A stretch of DNA of 63,430 bases, taken from NCBI GenBank assembly GCA_964352855.1, contig CAYGTR010000018.1, positions 1 through 63,430 on the forward strand, given 5' to 3'. Made by a program: the position numbers and the translations under genes. Positions 8,654 to 18,560 of the stretch are shown here, one piece after another; position 1 is the stretch's first letter; each line of letters opens with the position of its first letter. Below the pieces are notes generated by a model, which searched no databases, was not told the origin of the DNA, and was given only the letters and a program-made list of their open reading frames with translations. Origin of the DNA: Litorimonas sp964352855. GTDB taxonomy: Bacteria; Pseudomonadota; Alphaproteobacteria; Caulobacterales; Maricaulaceae.

Positions 8654-8654
8654 T

Positions 8655-9965
8655 ATGGTAGAGACAGTTGAGCAGGCACTCGCTACCTTACGGGCTCTGC
8701 ATCCTAAAAAAATAGATCTTGGATTGGGACGCATTCAGTCCGTTCTGGCAAAGCTCGACCACCCTGAGCAAAAAATGCCCCCCGTTATTCATGTAGCAGG
8801 CACGAATGGCAAAGGTTCAACGGTTGCCACTTTGAAAGCCATAGCAGAAGCATCCGGTCTGACAGCGCATGTCTATACCTCCCCGCATTTGGTTCATTTT
8901 CGCGAACGTATCGTTATTGCAGGTCAAGAAATATCGGACGCCACACTCGTCGATGTTTTGGCCCGCATACGGGACGCAAATGGCGGCGACCCTCTTTCAT
9001 TTTTCGAGGCCACAACAGCCGCCGCCTATCTGGCATTTTCGGAACATCACGCTGATATTGCGATCATCGAAGTCGGGCTTGGCGGTCGCTATGACGCGAC
9101 AAATGTTATCACCCCCGCGTGCTGCGCCATTACGGCCATCGACATAGATCATGCCGAGTTTTTAGGGCGGGATCTGGCCGGTATTGCCCGCGAGAAAGCG
9201 GGCATTATGAAACCGCATAGGCCTGTTTTTTGCGGCTATCAGCAAGATCTCGTCAATGCCGTGCTGGACGCCGAAGCTCAGAAAATACGGGCCAAGGCGA
9301 AATTTTGGGGGCAAGATTATCGCGCCTTTCGTCAACATGGGCGCATGGTTTTTGAGCAAGGGGATGAAATGCTGGATCTCCCCCTGCCTGCCTTGCGGGG
9401 TGAGCATCAAATCCTCAATGCCGGTCTGGCTGTAGCCGTAGCGAAACATATGGGCTGGTCGAATGAAGCGATTACGGCTGGATTACAACAAGCCGTATGG
9501 CCGGCACGTTTGCAAAATTTGACGCAAGGTATTTACGCCGAGATGGCCCAAGAGGCGGACGCTGAATTATGGCTGGACGGTGGACACAACCCGCATGCCG
9601 CGAGGGCTATTGCCAATGCGATGGCGGAATTGGAACAAACAAACGAACGTCCACTTATTCTTATTACAGGCATCTTAGCGAATAAGGATGTCGGTGGTTT
9701 CTTGGATGCTTTTGAAGGCTTAGCTAGCGCCGTTATCGGCGTGAGCATTCCCGATCACGAATCTCTTGCGCCTGAAACACTCAAAGAGCTCGCCATGACA
9801 CGCAATATGTTGGGATTTATTTCCGGCAATATTACATCTGCCGTCCAAAAAGCGATTAATTTGGGGGAAGCTTTGTCGCGTGAAACCACGGATGAGCCTA
9901 TAACACCGCCCCGCATCCTCATCTGCGGCTCTCTATATCTGGCAGGGGAAGTCCTTAAAGGTTAA
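8655..9965 (+). CDS. folC: bifunctional folylpolyglutamate/dihydrofolate synthase
   Basis: The 436-residue protein has the Mur-ligase-type P-loop VAGTNGKGSTVATLK, the YTSPHLVHFRERI segment, FFEATTAAAYLAF, and VGLGGRYDATNV. FolC attaches glutamate to dihydropteroate and extends the polyglutamate tail of folates. It starts directly after accD and ends overlapping by four bases with the convergent peroxiredoxin-like gene. The accD-folC pair is a common alphaproteobacterial arrangement, often continuous with trp genes, which here lie 24 kb away. Confidence 0.95.
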   Translation: MVETVEQALATLRALHPKKIDLGLGRIQSVLAKLDHPEQKMPPVIHVAGTNGKGSTVATLKAIAEASGLTAHVYTSPHLVHFRERIVIAGQEISDATLVDVLARIRDANGGDPLSFFEATTAAAYLAFSEHHADIAIIEVGLGGRYDATNVITPACCAITAIDIDHAEFLGRDLAGIAREKAGIMKPHRPVFCGYQQDLVNAVLDAEAQKIRAKAKFWGQDYRAFRQHGRMVFEQGDEMLDLPLPALRGEHQILNAGLAVAVAKHMGWSNEAITAGLQQAVWPARLQNLTQGIYAEMAQEADAELWLDGGHNPHAARAIANAMAELEQTNERPLILITGILANKDVGGFLDAFEGLASAVIGVSIPDHESLAPETLKELAMTRNMLGFISGNITSAVQKAINLGEALSRETTDEPITPPRILICGSLYLAGEVLKG

Positions 9966-10486
9966 GCGACTGACGTACCACGTGCGGGATAATCATTTTT
10001 GGTGGCGTATTTCATGCCTGCTAAAAGCTCGCTTAAATTCGGACGGCCAAAAGGTGTGTTTTGTATGTATTGAGCATAAAGAGATCCGTCGGGCCGAACA
10101 ACAAACAAACCGGGTTCTGAGAAATAATCAGGCTCAGAATCAGAGATAGAATCTGACAAGAACAGCCCTAATTCCTTGGCTGTTCGCAGAGATAAATCAT
10201 ATCCGATGGGTAGTTTTTTTATGTCCCATTCTTGCGCTGCTCGTTTAGCGCGGTCTTCATTATCCATAGAAATGGCAACAATATCCATCCCGTCCGCCAG
10301 AATATCATTCATTTTGGTATCTATCTCTTGCAACTGCGCTTTACATTTTGGGCAGTGAATACCGCGATAAATGACAACAAGTTGAAAGTTTTCAGCTGTG
10401 GTATCCGCGAGAGAGAATGTTCCGCCATTGATAAGGGGAACGTCGATCGTAGGCATTTTACTTTTGGGGATGATCAAATGTGGCAT
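9962..10486 (-). CDS. AhpC/TSA-type peroxiredoxin-like protein
   Basis: This 174-residue thioredoxin-fold protein has a YRGIHCPKCKAQL active-site segment, so a CxxC pair sits where peroxiredoxins carry their peroxidatic Cys. The DIVAISMDNEDRA and GLFVVRPDGSLYAQYIQN strands are typical of the AhpC/TSA superfamily. It most resembles the peroxiredoxin-like group with a CPxC site, probably a thiol peroxidase or reductase; the substrate is unknown. It converges on folC with a four-base overlap and is preceded by a 50-base gap to the next minus-strand gene. Confidence 0.82.
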   Translation of the reverse strand: MPHLIIPKSKMPTIDVPLINGGTFSLADTTAENFQLVVIYRGIHCPKCKAQLQEIDTKMNDILADGMDIVAISMDNEDRAKRAAQEWDIKKLPIGYDLSLRTAKELGLFLSDSISDSEPDYFSEPGLFVVRPDGSLYAQYIQNTPFGRPNLSELLAGMKYATKNDYPARGTSVA

Positions 10487-10536
10487 TGAGAGACTTTCTT
10501 CAGATTGGGGTAGAAACTCTAGTCGAGTTAGAAATT

Positions 10537-10872
10537 TTATGAGTCAGAAAAATTATCAGGATTAACAGCACGGTCGACCATATCGAGCGTTGCAGGAGTG
10601 GCGTTGCCGTCGGATTGACGTTTCATATAGTCAATACCGCGGTCAATCTCTTGAATCAAACCGTCAAAGCCACCTTCCCTATCGGCGGAGTCGCGTGCGA
10701 CGATTTCTTGCCTGATTTGCTGTAACCGGCTCAATCTTGTCTCGCGTGGTGCATTAGACATATAGATATCTTTAATCTCGTCCAACGAGACGGGTTGGGC
10801 AATGCCGGGGGCATGACCCTCTGCATTTATAGCCGTATCGACGGCCAGAACATTCAAATCTGAAGTAGGCAT
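10537..10872 (-). CDS. hypothetical soluble protein
   Basis: The 111-residue protein starts at an ATG at 10872 preceded by a clear AAAGGAG ribosome site; a longer frame upstream lacks one. Its sequence is polar. The first third is extended, with Pro/Gly (EGHAPGIAQPVSLDEI). The remainder is predicted helical, with RETRLSRLQQIRQEI and a GGFDGLIQEIDRGIDYM helix. There is no signal peptide or membrane segment. I do not recognise a family. It may be a short helical regulator or structural protein; this is a guess. Confidence 0.65.
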   Translation of the reverse strand: MPTSDLNVLAVDTAINAEGHAPGIAQPVSLDEIKDIYMSNAPRETRLSRLQQIRQEIVARDSADREGGFDGLIQEIDRGIDYMKRQSDGNATPATLDMVDRAVNPDNFSDS

Positions 10873-10961
10873 GAGCAATCTCCTTTGTCCTATCAACGAC
10901 ACGCCCTTGAAAATGTTCCGAAATAAAGCGTCCCGAAAATAGACAAAAATAATTGAGGCAC

Positions 10962-10992
10962 AAAAAAACCTCCGGCAAAACCGAAGGCTTTA
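10962..10992 (-). terminator. rho-independent terminator after trxA
   Basis: Read on the minus strand, AGCCTTCGG, a TTTTG loop and CCGGAGG form a stem with one G-T pair, followed by seven T. It lies 23 bases after the trxA stop and should end the tsaE-to-trxA transcript. The rest of the interval to 10873 holds only the ribosome site of the hypothetical gene. Confidence 0.8.
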
Positions 10993-11014
10993 AGAACTTA
11001 AAGTTCGAAAGAGC

Positions 11015-11335
11015 TTAAGCGTGCTCTGAGACCCATTCTTGGAGTTTTGTTTTGGTCATGGCACCGACTTTGGTGGCCACGACTTGTCCGCCTTTAAAAA
11101 TCATAAGGGTCGGAATACCGCGCACATGAAATTTCGCAGGTGTTTCCGGATCATCATCAATATTGACCTTCGCAATTTTAATCTTATCGCCCATTTCATC
11201 CGAAATCTGCTCGAGTGCCGGGCCAATTTGCTTACAAGGACCGCACCATTCCGCCCAAAAATCCACAAGGACAGGCTTATCTGAGTCAATAACGTCAGTT
11301 TTAAAGCTGGCGTCGGATACTTTTACTGTGGCCAT
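11015..11335 (-). CDS. trxA: thioredoxin
   Basis: The 106-residue protein is a classic thioredoxin: FWAEWCGPCKQIGP, with redox Cys31 and Cys34, a buried Asp in LVDFW, and the cis-proline in RGIPTLMIFKGG. It reduces protein disulfides in the cytoplasm with electrons from thioredoxin reductase. It lies nine bases after addA on the same strand, as in many alphaproteobacteria, and is followed by a good terminator. Confidence 0.97.
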   Translation of the reverse strand: MATVKVSDASFKTDVIDSDKPVLVDFWAEWCGPCKQIGPALEQISDEMGDKIKIAKVNIDDDPETPAKFHVRGIPTLMIFKGGQVVATKVGAMTKTKLQEWVSEHA

Positions 11336-11344
11336 GATTGGCTC

Positions 11345-14300
11345 CTATAATAATCGAGAATCTGCGTCTATTGTAAAGGTAGGAAGTGCCGCAATCATCG
11401 TCAAGGCGTCGTCAAGTTTATGTGACGACAACCACATAAGTTTAGGTCCCGCCGTCCACAGTAAAGCACAGTCAACTTTTTTACCCGGATGGGCTTGCTG
11501 CGCCAACGCACGATAAGCCGCCATCTGTCCCCAATAGATATCATCAATCGCCTCTTCCGTCTCCGGAACGTTACGGTTAGATTTATAATCGACGATAATG
11601 ACGCGGTCTCCCACAATGCAGAGGCGGTCAATTTGCGCGCTGAAATCGACATCATATGACAGTCCCTTTATGCAACCTGCCAAATTTACTTCGGCGCGGC
11701 TGCCTTCCACCCACAGGAAAGCAAAGTCTGAATTATCCAAGATTTGAAAGACTTCAGACAGAATATTCTCTTCGTCGTCGGGGGTCGTCGTAATGAAACC
11801 GGCGATAATCGCTTTGGCTTTATCAACGCGCTGTTCGTCAGGGTAATTTGGCAAGATTTCCAAGAGCTGATGGATCAATGTCCCCCGCTGCATCGGCGAT
11901 AAACCGACCAAAGGATCTTTTGCCAAAGGCATCGCATCCGACACTGCCAAGAGATGAGACGGGCTCAAACGTTTGCGCATGCGAATGTCTTCGGGTGCAG
12001 GCCTTAACGCCCATCCCGGAATATCCTTACGCTCTCTTACCTCAGGCTTTTTAATCGTCTGCGCCGCAGAAGGTGCCGTTCCAAAGCATAGCCCGTCCCC
12101 AAAAGGTGTTTTAATCGTTTCTGTTTTTAAACTCGCGAATGTCCGCGTCATCCAGTTATACCAAGACCCCTCTTTGGCAGGATTATCATCACTGCCGATT
12201 TGATGCCCACAAATCACTAAGCGACTCTCAGCGCGCGTGAGGGCGACATAGAGAAGGCGCAATTGTTCTTGATCCTGCCTTGCCTTGCCCGCTTCGATAA
12301 AAGGTAACAGTGCATCGGGGAGGTCAGCAGCGGGAGGTTTTAGAAAATACCCCTCTTCAAGCCCCACCAGTGTCTCTTTGAACACTGGCACCTGCGTTGT
12401 ATCCGGGAGGAACACGACAGGTGCCTCAAGGCCTTTCGCACCATGCACCGTCATAACGCGCACTTGCCCTTTGGCGGCGTCCATATCCCGCTTCACATCT
12501 GCGGCGTCATCATCGAAACCCCGAATGAAGCGTTGCAGGCTCGGTACACCTTTTTGTTGGTGATCCATCGCGCGTGTTAAAAACACGTCAAGTGCTTCAC
12601 GCGCCTCCAACCCCAAGCGTTTATAAAATTTACGGCGGAGGCTTTCGCCACGATTATCTAAACTGTCCAAGACGGCCGTATAAAATTCATAAGGCGCGTG
12701 AGCTTGAGACAAACGAATGAAATGATTTAATTGACGCGCAATATTTTCATCTCTGTCGCGTATCGCCGACCACAGGTTTTGTTGTCCGCGGCCTTTGGCG
12801 AGGTCCAAAACATCCATATCATCCAAGCCAAAGACCGGGCCTTTCAAAACTTCGGCAAGCGATAAATCATCACTTGGCAAGAGAGTAAAGCGCGACAGCG
12901 CTAACAAATCCCGCACAATTAAGGCGTCTGCGAGCTTAATGCGGTCTGCCCCCGCAATCGGGATAGCTTGGCGTTTTAAATGCCGAATAATGGCGTCATA
13001 AAGCGAGTTGTTCCGCCCGCCGCGCGTGCGCACCAGAATAAGTATATCGCCCGCATCCATGGCGCGAACGGTCTTCATCTCCCGGTCATAAATCGGCTCA
13101 CCCTTGACCAACCATGTTTTGATCTTCGCCGCCAATTCCTTAGCCAAAACTTCGCGTTCATCGCCCTCACCTAACGCGTCAACGGGTGTGGTATCCCACG
13201 GCTCTTTTTCTTCGCCTTTTTCAGGCTTTAAGGAGAGCGGCCACAATTCGACCCGTCCTACATCGCCGCGAAAAGCTACATGTGGTTCGATATCAGAGGC
13301 AGGCGGAAAATTCTGCGCATCAAACATGGCCTGCCGCCCGCCTTGAGCATGTAAAAACGCATCGACAACATCCAAAACCGTTTGCGAGGACCGAAATGAC
13401 ATCGCCATACGCACCTGCTTGGCCTCACCGACTAAACGGTTCTGGATTTCAGTCAGAAATTGCTCGGGCTTTGCGCCTTGGAAACCATAAATGGATTGCT
13501 TCTCATCCCCAACAGCAAACAAAGTGCGGGGCTTGTTCGGGTCGCGGTCAGGACTGTCTTGGAGGAACGCCTCAGACAGGCTGTTGATAATCTCCCACTG
13601 TTCAGGCGAGGTATCCTGCGCTTCATCCAGTAAAATATGTTCAATACCGCCATCGAGTTTATAGCGCACCCAATCAGACACAGCTTTGTTATTCAGCAGG
13701 TCTTTAACTAGTAAAATCTGGTCGTTGAAATCAAGCCCGCGACGCTCACGTTTCGCCTTGGCGTAAAGTGCCACATAAGGCTGCGCGAGTATGAAGACTG
13801 CTTTGGTTAGCAACAAAACCTGCAAGGCTTTCAATTTATCGGCAAAGGTAAAGACACGTTGCGCCTCTGCGCCGTCAGCCGAAAAATAATCTTGTGTCGC
13901 CTCCATGGTTCTTTTGGTAATGGGTGATTTCCGTAAGGTGCCAGCTTGTGTTAGATAAATATTTTTATAGCGATGAAACGCTGCCAAGGGGTCAGTTATC
14001 GCCAGACTCTCTTTCATCAAACTTGCGGCCGTTTGGTCCGTTTTTAAACCGTTGGCGAGTATCGGTACTGCGGCGTCGAGTGTTTCGCGGTCTGTTTCTG
14101 ACCAAAATTGTCCAGCTAAGGTCTCTGCGGTATCCCCATCCTTTAATCCCAAATGCCGGGCAAGTGCACTGACGCCGCCGGCAGCCACCCAACGTTCAAC
14201 TGCATCGCCTTGATAAGCAAAGCGCAGCAGCAGATCATCCAATGTTTGATCTGCCATTTTCATCGTCAGCGTTTGAAGGGCCTGATTAATCTCACCCTCT

Positions 14301-14821
14301 GGGTGATCCATCGCCATTTGCAAAATTTTCTCGCGAACCTCTTGAGAGAGTTGTGCGACCTCTACGTCCTCAATGGGTTCGAACCCCGGCATGATACCGG
14401 CTTCAATCGGAAAGCGCGCCAGAACGCGTTCACAAAAAGCGTGAATGGTTTGGACTTTCAAACCTTCAGGCGTTTCCAAGGCTTTGGCAAAGAGACGACG
14501 CGCCAAGGGAATATCGAGAGAGATGTCCTCATAATTCCGGCCAAGCAGTTCTCGAAGCTCGGCCTTTAATTGTGTCTCATCTAAAATCGACCAATCACCG
14601 AGCTTGTCATAGAGGCGGTCTTGCATCTCTGTTGCCGCCGCCTTCGTATAGGTCAGGCACAGAATGTGTTCAGGCTCAACACCCTGCAACAAAATACGCG
14701 AGACACGATCAACCAAAACCCGTGTTTTGCCGGAGCCCGCATTGGCGGACACCATGCGCGTCTCATGTGGATTTGCGGCTTCGGATTGCGCCGCAACCGC
14801 CTTGTCATAAGCGGTCATCAT
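11345..14821 (-). CDS. addA: double-strand break repair helicase AddA
   Basis: With the start at ATG 14821 the protein is 1,158 residues, normal for AddA. It has a Walker A in SANAGSGKTRVLVDRV, the Walker B in HILLDEAQDTSPEQW, the VMTVHGAKGLEAPVV helicase motif, and a C-terminal RecB-type nuclease with VIIVDYKSN. With AddB it unwinds and resects broken DNA ends for RecA. The start was chosen because its ATGA overlaps the addB stop by four bases; the frame stays open 30 bases further but without support. trxA follows nine bases later. Confidence 0.95.
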   Translation of the reverse strand: MMTAYDKAVAAQSEAANPHETRMVSANAGSGKTRVLVDRVSRILLQGVEPEHILCLTYTKAAATEMQDRLYDKLGDWSILDETQLKAELRELLGRNYEDISLDIPLARRLFAKALETPEGLKVQTIHAFCERVLARFPIEAGIMPGFEPIEDVEVAQLSQEVREKILQMAMDHPEGEINQALQTLTMKMADQTLDDLLLRFAYQGDAVERWVAAGGVSALARHLGLKDGDTAETLAGQFWSETDRETLDAAVPILANGLKTDQTAASLMKESLAITDPLAAFHRYKNIYLTQAGTLRKSPITKRTMEATQDYFSADGAEAQRVFTFADKLKALQVLLLTKAVFILAQPYVALYAKAKRERRGLDFNDQILLVKDLLNNKAVSDWVRYKLDGGIEHILLDEAQDTSPEQWEIINSLSEAFLQDSPDRDPNKPRTLFAVGDEKQSIYGFQGAKPEQFLTEIQNRLVGEAKQVRMAMSFRSSQTVLDVVDAFLHAQGGRQAMFDAQNFPPASDIEPHVAFRGDVGRVELWPLSLKPEKGEEKEPWDTTPVDALGEGDEREVLAKELAAKIKTWLVKGEPIYDREMKTVRAMDAGDILILVRTRGGRNNSLYDAIIRHLKRQAIPIAGADRIKLADALIVRDLLALSRFTLLPSDDLSLAEVLKGPVFGLDDMDVLDLAKGRGQQNLWSAIRDRDENIARQLNHFIRLSQAHAPYEFYTAVLDSLDNRGESLRRKFYKRLGLEAREALDVFLTRAMDHQQKGVPSLQRFIRGFDDDAADVKRDMDAAKGQVRVMTVHGAKGLEAPVVFLPDTTQVPVFKETLVGLEEGYFLKPPAADLPDALLPFIEAGKARQDQEQLRLLYVALTRAESRLVICGHQIGSDDNPAKEGSWYNWMTRTFASLKTETIKTPFGDGLCFGTAPSAAQTIKKPEVRERKDIPGWALRPAPEDIRMRKRLSPSHLLAVSDAMPLAKDPLVGLSPMQRGTLIHQLLEILPNYPDEQRVDKAKAIIAGFITTTPDDEENILSEVFQILDNSDFAFLWVEGSRAEVNLAGCIKGLSYDVDFSAQIDRLCIVGDRVIIVDYKSNRNVPETEEAIDDIYWGQMAAYRALAQQAHPGKKVDCALLWTAGPKLMWLSSHKLDDALTMIAALPTFTIDADSRLL

Positions 14822-17800
14822 GTGTTGAAATCCCGACCCAGCGACGCCCATTCGGTCCGTCTCGCCAAATCATCATATTCGCCATAATCATGGGTATATT
14901 GCACACGCGGCTGCGAATAATAGGCCGTGCTTGGATCATCATATCTTAGAATTAACTCCCGAAGCGCGGCAAAAGCCTCATTCGCATAATCCTCGCCCGA
15001 TAAGCCTTGCTTGTTCTCAGGAGATGTCAGAATCTGATGAGAAAAATCATCATTTGACCCTTTCACCCGCACATAACCCAATTGCACAGTGTCGTTTTTC
15101 GGTAAGCCTGCGAAACCACCCTGCGCCAACAACCAAGCCGTGAGAGGCAATTGCGGATCAAACCCCGCCTTGACCACTTTAACGGTGGCAGGCGTGCCCG
15201 TTTTATAATCGATCACGCCATAGCCATCGGGGCGGCGCTCAATCAGATCCGCCTTGCCCGTCAGCGTGAAGTCAAGCGCGTCAATTTTATATTTAGCCTC
15301 TGCTTCTATCGCATAAACATCAAATCCCTCGGACTGACGTGTCTTTAGCCAGTCCAAGAAGTCCTTAGCAATATTGGCGAAACGAGAAGTTTCTTTGGAA
15401 ATTTCCGCAGGGGTGTAGCCTGCCGCCAAAAAGGAGGTTTTGAAATAATCCATTAGTTGCGTTTCGCTTTGTTCGGCCCAATCCACTTTGTGAGCGCGCA
15501 GGAATTGCTCCAACCCGTCATGAATCGCGGTGCCAAACTCGCCTGCGCCCAGCGGCGCATCCAAAGGATCAAGTTTTTTGAGCCCCAAAGCGTGTTTGGC
15601 AAAAATGGAATACGGGTCGCGTATCCATGTTTTGACCTGCGTAATCGACACACTCCGCCCCTTACCAAACGCCCAGCGGTCATCCTTGGCAGGGCAAGGT
15701 GTCGGTTGCTCTATTGTTGCCCGTTTGACCTCTTCGGAGGTCACTTGGTCTAAAGCTTCTGCTAACTCCGAGTAATCATTCTTTGTTCCCAAAAGCGCTG
15801 CGGCGTGTTCTTTTCCTAACGCCCCTTCGAGCAATGTCGTCAGACGCCACAACCAACGCGAGGCGACCATTGGGCTGCCGCCGCTGCGTTTGGCACGGGT
15901 TAGAATAACATTAGGGTTAGCGGCAAGCTCTGCAAAGTCATGCGCCGACAACCCAAAGCGTTTTTCCGGCAAAGACAAACCAACGGCCTTTCGCATAGAG
16001 CGAGATAAGAAGGGTTCTACCTTTGGCATGGCGGGCCAAATACCCTCATTCAAGCCACCTAAGATGATAACATCAGCGCTTAACATCCGCGCTTCTAAAG
16101 GGCCAAGAATAGAAAGCCTTGGATGGGTGCCGAAAGGCGGACGCACGACCTTTCCGCGCATCAAGACCGCCAAAAGCTTGGAGAGTCCACGCGGGGAAAT
16201 ATCGGGCAAATTATACCCATAATCCAAAAGAGACTTTAAAACGGCCTGCGCCTCACCTCCACCTGTCGATGACCAGATCGGCTCGGATGGGTCTCCTGCG
16301 GCAATATCCGATGCGACCCGCCAAAGCGCTTGCGCCCAAGTCTGCGTAGCCGCCAAGTCACCAACATCCAAGAGAGGCTGTAAGGCCTGACGAAGCGACG
16401 CAATTAATTTCTCATTATCTGCCTCAGCAACCTTATCCGGAGATGGACGCACACCTCTGAAGAGACGTTTTTCTAATATGTGCCATTTTGCTTTCGCCTC
16501 GCCATAACCCTGCCCCAACAGGGTCAGTGGATGATTAAACAAACACGCCATCGCAACGGGATCTTGGGGGTCAATTAACAGATCGATGATGGCTGTCAGA
16601 AACCCGCCAATCGGCGTTTCTTCCAAAGGCTCGCCCTGAGATAAATCGACATCAACAGACCAACGCCGCAATCGAGCCTTCACCCGTCTGGCAAGCGCTT
16701 GATCCGGCGTGACGAGGGCTGCCATATGGCCCGGCGTTTCCAAAGTCTCTCGCATAACCAAGGCAATCGTTAGCGCCTCATCTTCATCATTTGCGGCTTC
16801 AATGACCGAAAGACCGTCCATGGCATCCATAAACGGTTCATGGCCTTGGGCGTTTTTACGAATCGTTGCGATACGCGTCAGCCAATCACTCGTATTATCA
16901 ACCGGCACAAGGGACTCAGCGATTATGTCTCTTCGCGCAGAGAGATAACGCGCTTCTGTCGCCGCAGTTTTTTGGATATGTGGCCAGTCATGCACGTCAC
17001 CCCGTTTGATCGCTATTGTCCCGAGCAAATTCCGCAAAGCATTTTGCGGATGTTGCTCATTAATCGCGTCCCAGACTTTATCTGTGCTTTTGCTGAGCCC
17101 GGGCAAAACCACCACCCCGCGCGGCAGGCGAGATACGCAAGCCATAAGACGCGCGGTGGCCCCTAATGTGCCTGTCGAACCGGCGATAACAATCGGGTAA
17201 TCCGGTGGATTATCTATCCATTGTTGGGTTAACGTATCAAGCACACGGACTTGCCGTGCCTTGGGCTCTAATGCATTTAATTCTTTCAATCTTTGCGGCC
17301 AATAGGTTTGGATGATTTTATAAAGCTCAGCTTGATATTGGAAATGCTCAGCGGCAAAGGCTTGAATATCCCCCAAAGCTGCCAAATCCGAAATCTTGGT
17401 TTCTTCTGACGCGGCGTCGTCTAAAATGCTCAACAGAGGGTCAGCCAGAGATAAAGCTGCGGCCGCATCTAAAGGCATATCCGACGCGCGACGGTAAAAC
17501 TGCTCTATAACCCGCGCCATTTCAAACCGGCGCTGAACCGGATCAATAGAGGGCGGCACCAGTCCTGCCACATCGCTCGGCTCAAACGGTGGTTCGTTGG
17601 GGTCGATATCGGCAAGCGTATTCAGGCGCGGCAGAAACATAACGCCCTTTTCGCTCTCCCGCGCGGATTGCAAAAACAGGTCTGTCAGCCCCCGCACTGC
17701 GCGACGCGTGGGTAAAAGGATTAGCGCACGCGATAAATCATCGCCCAATTCCGCCTTCAAACCCTGCGCGAGCGAGCCCAGAAACGGCACGCCGGACGGC

Positions 17801-17826
17801 ATATTGAACACACCGTGAAGGCTCAT
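14818..17826 (-). CDS. addB: double-strand break repair protein AddB
   Basis: The 1,002-residue protein is AddB of the alphaproteobacterial type. The N-terminal part has an ALILLPTRRAVRGLTDLFL segment like an inactivated helicase motif, the middle has VIILGGLNEGIWPA, and the C-terminal nuclease has the GYGVIDYKTGTPATVK motif. It is the partner of AddA in end resection and Chi recognition. It overlaps the murU-like gene by four bases upstream and addA by four bases downstream, so the whole run is one translationally coupled operon. Confidence 0.94.
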   Translation of the reverse strand: MSLHGVFNMPSGVPFLGSLAQGLKAELGDDLSRALILLPTRRAVRGLTDLFLQSARESEKGVMFLPRLNTLADIDPNEPPFEPSDVAGLVPPSIDPVQRRFEMARVIEQFYRRASDMPLDAAAALSLADPLLSILDDAASEETKISDLAALGDIQAFAAEHFQYQAELYKIIQTYWPQRLKELNALEPKARQVRVLDTLTQQWIDNPPDYPIVIAGSTGTLGATARLMACVSRLPRGVVVLPGLSKSTDKVWDAINEQHPQNALRNLLGTIAIKRGDVHDWPHIQKTAATEARYLSARRDIIAESLVPVDNTSDWLTRIATIRKNAQGHEPFMDAMDGLSVIEAANDEDEALTIALVMRETLETPGHMAALVTPDQALARRVKARLRRWSVDVDLSQGEPLEETPIGGFLTAIIDLLIDPQDPVAMACLFNHPLTLLGQGYGEAKAKWHILEKRLFRGVRPSPDKVAEADNEKLIASLRQALQPLLDVGDLAATQTWAQALWRVASDIAAGDPSEPIWSSTGGGEAQAVLKSLLDYGYNLPDISPRGLSKLLAVLMRGKVVRPPFGTHPRLSILGPLEARMLSADVIILGGLNEGIWPAMPKVEPFLSRSMRKAVGLSLPEKRFGLSAHDFAELAANPNVILTRAKRSGGSPMVASRWLWRLTTLLEGALGKEHAAALLGTKNDYSELAEALDQVTSEEVKRATIEQPTPCPAKDDRWAFGKGRSVSITQVKTWIRDPYSIFAKHALGLKKLDPLDAPLGAGEFGTAIHDGLEQFLRAHKVDWAEQSETQLMDYFKTSFLAAGYTPAEISKETSRFANIAKDFLDWLKTRQSEGFDVYAIEAEAKYKIDALDFTLTGKADLIERRPDGYGVIDYKTGTPATVKVVKAGFDPQLPLTAWLLAQGGFAGLPKNDTVQLGYVRVKGSNDDFSHQILTSPENKQGLSGEDYANEAFAALRELILRYDDPSTAYYSQPRVQYTHDYGEYDDLARRTEWASLGRDFNT

Positions 17827-18560
17827 ATTTGGGACGCTTGTTTAAGCACGGCTTCAGCTGCGATTTTGGCTTTGGGGTCGCCGACATGCATCCAGAAAGC
17901 CGGCATGATAACACCGTATAGTCCGCGCCGATTTAGACTCTTATCCCAGATTTTATTACGCGAGAATTTTTCAAGAGGAAAGGGTTTGGCCAGTTCAGGT
18001 TTGAAGACTTGAACACCTGAATAAAAATATGGGGTAGTTTCACCTTTACCGCGCGATAAATGCCCCGATTTAGCAAGGTCAAAATCCCCTGTCCCGTCAT
18101 GCCCTAAACTCATATCTTTACGGGCGAGCAATAAAAGCTCATCCATGTCCTCTGCCCGCCAAGCGGCCAAAAGTGTTTGCAGAACAGGCGCAAATTCAAC
18201 CCAAATCGCATCGATATTACAGATAAAAATAGGGCCTTTGCCTAACAGTGGTAGGGCGTTGACGACACCGCCGCCTGTTTCCAACAGCTCGTCTCGCTCA
18301 TCCGAAATAATGATTTCAAGACGACTGGGGCGCTTTCTCAAATGCGCTTCTAAATGATCGGCATGTGCATGGACATTCACCACAGCCCGCTCTACGCCTG
18401 CCTCCATCAGACGATCGAGCATGTGATCAATGAGTGGCTTTCCGCCGACTTCGACCATAGCTTTGGAACGATCATTGGTCAGGGGTCTCATCCGTGTGCC
18501 ATGCCCAGCTGCCATGACCATTGCTGTTTTAATAGGGCCCGTTTTAATTTGCTTACTCAT
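17823..18560 (-). CDS. murU: MurU-like sugar-1-phosphate nucleotidyltransferase
   Basis: The 245-residue protein has the nucleotide loop MVMAAGHGTRMRPLTNDRSKAM, a GGKPLIDHML motif and FICNIDAIW where the metal-binding Asp lies. In Pseudomonas putida, MurU turns MurNAc-1-phosphate into UDP-MurNAc, letting cells recycle peptidoglycan without making it anew. Here it overlaps by four bases with an AmgK-like kinase gene, which supplies the substrate of that reaction and is the main reason for the name. A general NTP-transferase for another sugar is possible. Confidence 0.8.
   Translation of the reverse strand: MSKQIKTGPIKTAMVMAAGHGTRMRPLTNDRSKAMVEVGGKPLIDHMLDRLMEAGVERAVVNVHAHADHLEAHLRKRPSRLEIIISDERDELLETGGGVVNALPLLGKGPIFICNIDAIWVEFAPVLQTLLAAWRAEDMDELLLLARKDMSLGHDGTGDFDLAKSGHLSRGKGETTPYFYSGVQVFKPELAKPFPLEKFSRNKIWDKSLNRRGLYGVIMPAFWMHVGDPKAKIAAEAVLKQASQI

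Noticed and set aside
13186..13587. 133-residue plus-strand frame inside addA
   Set aside because: The overlapping minus-strand frame carries essential helicase motifs; the plus frame is a shadow.
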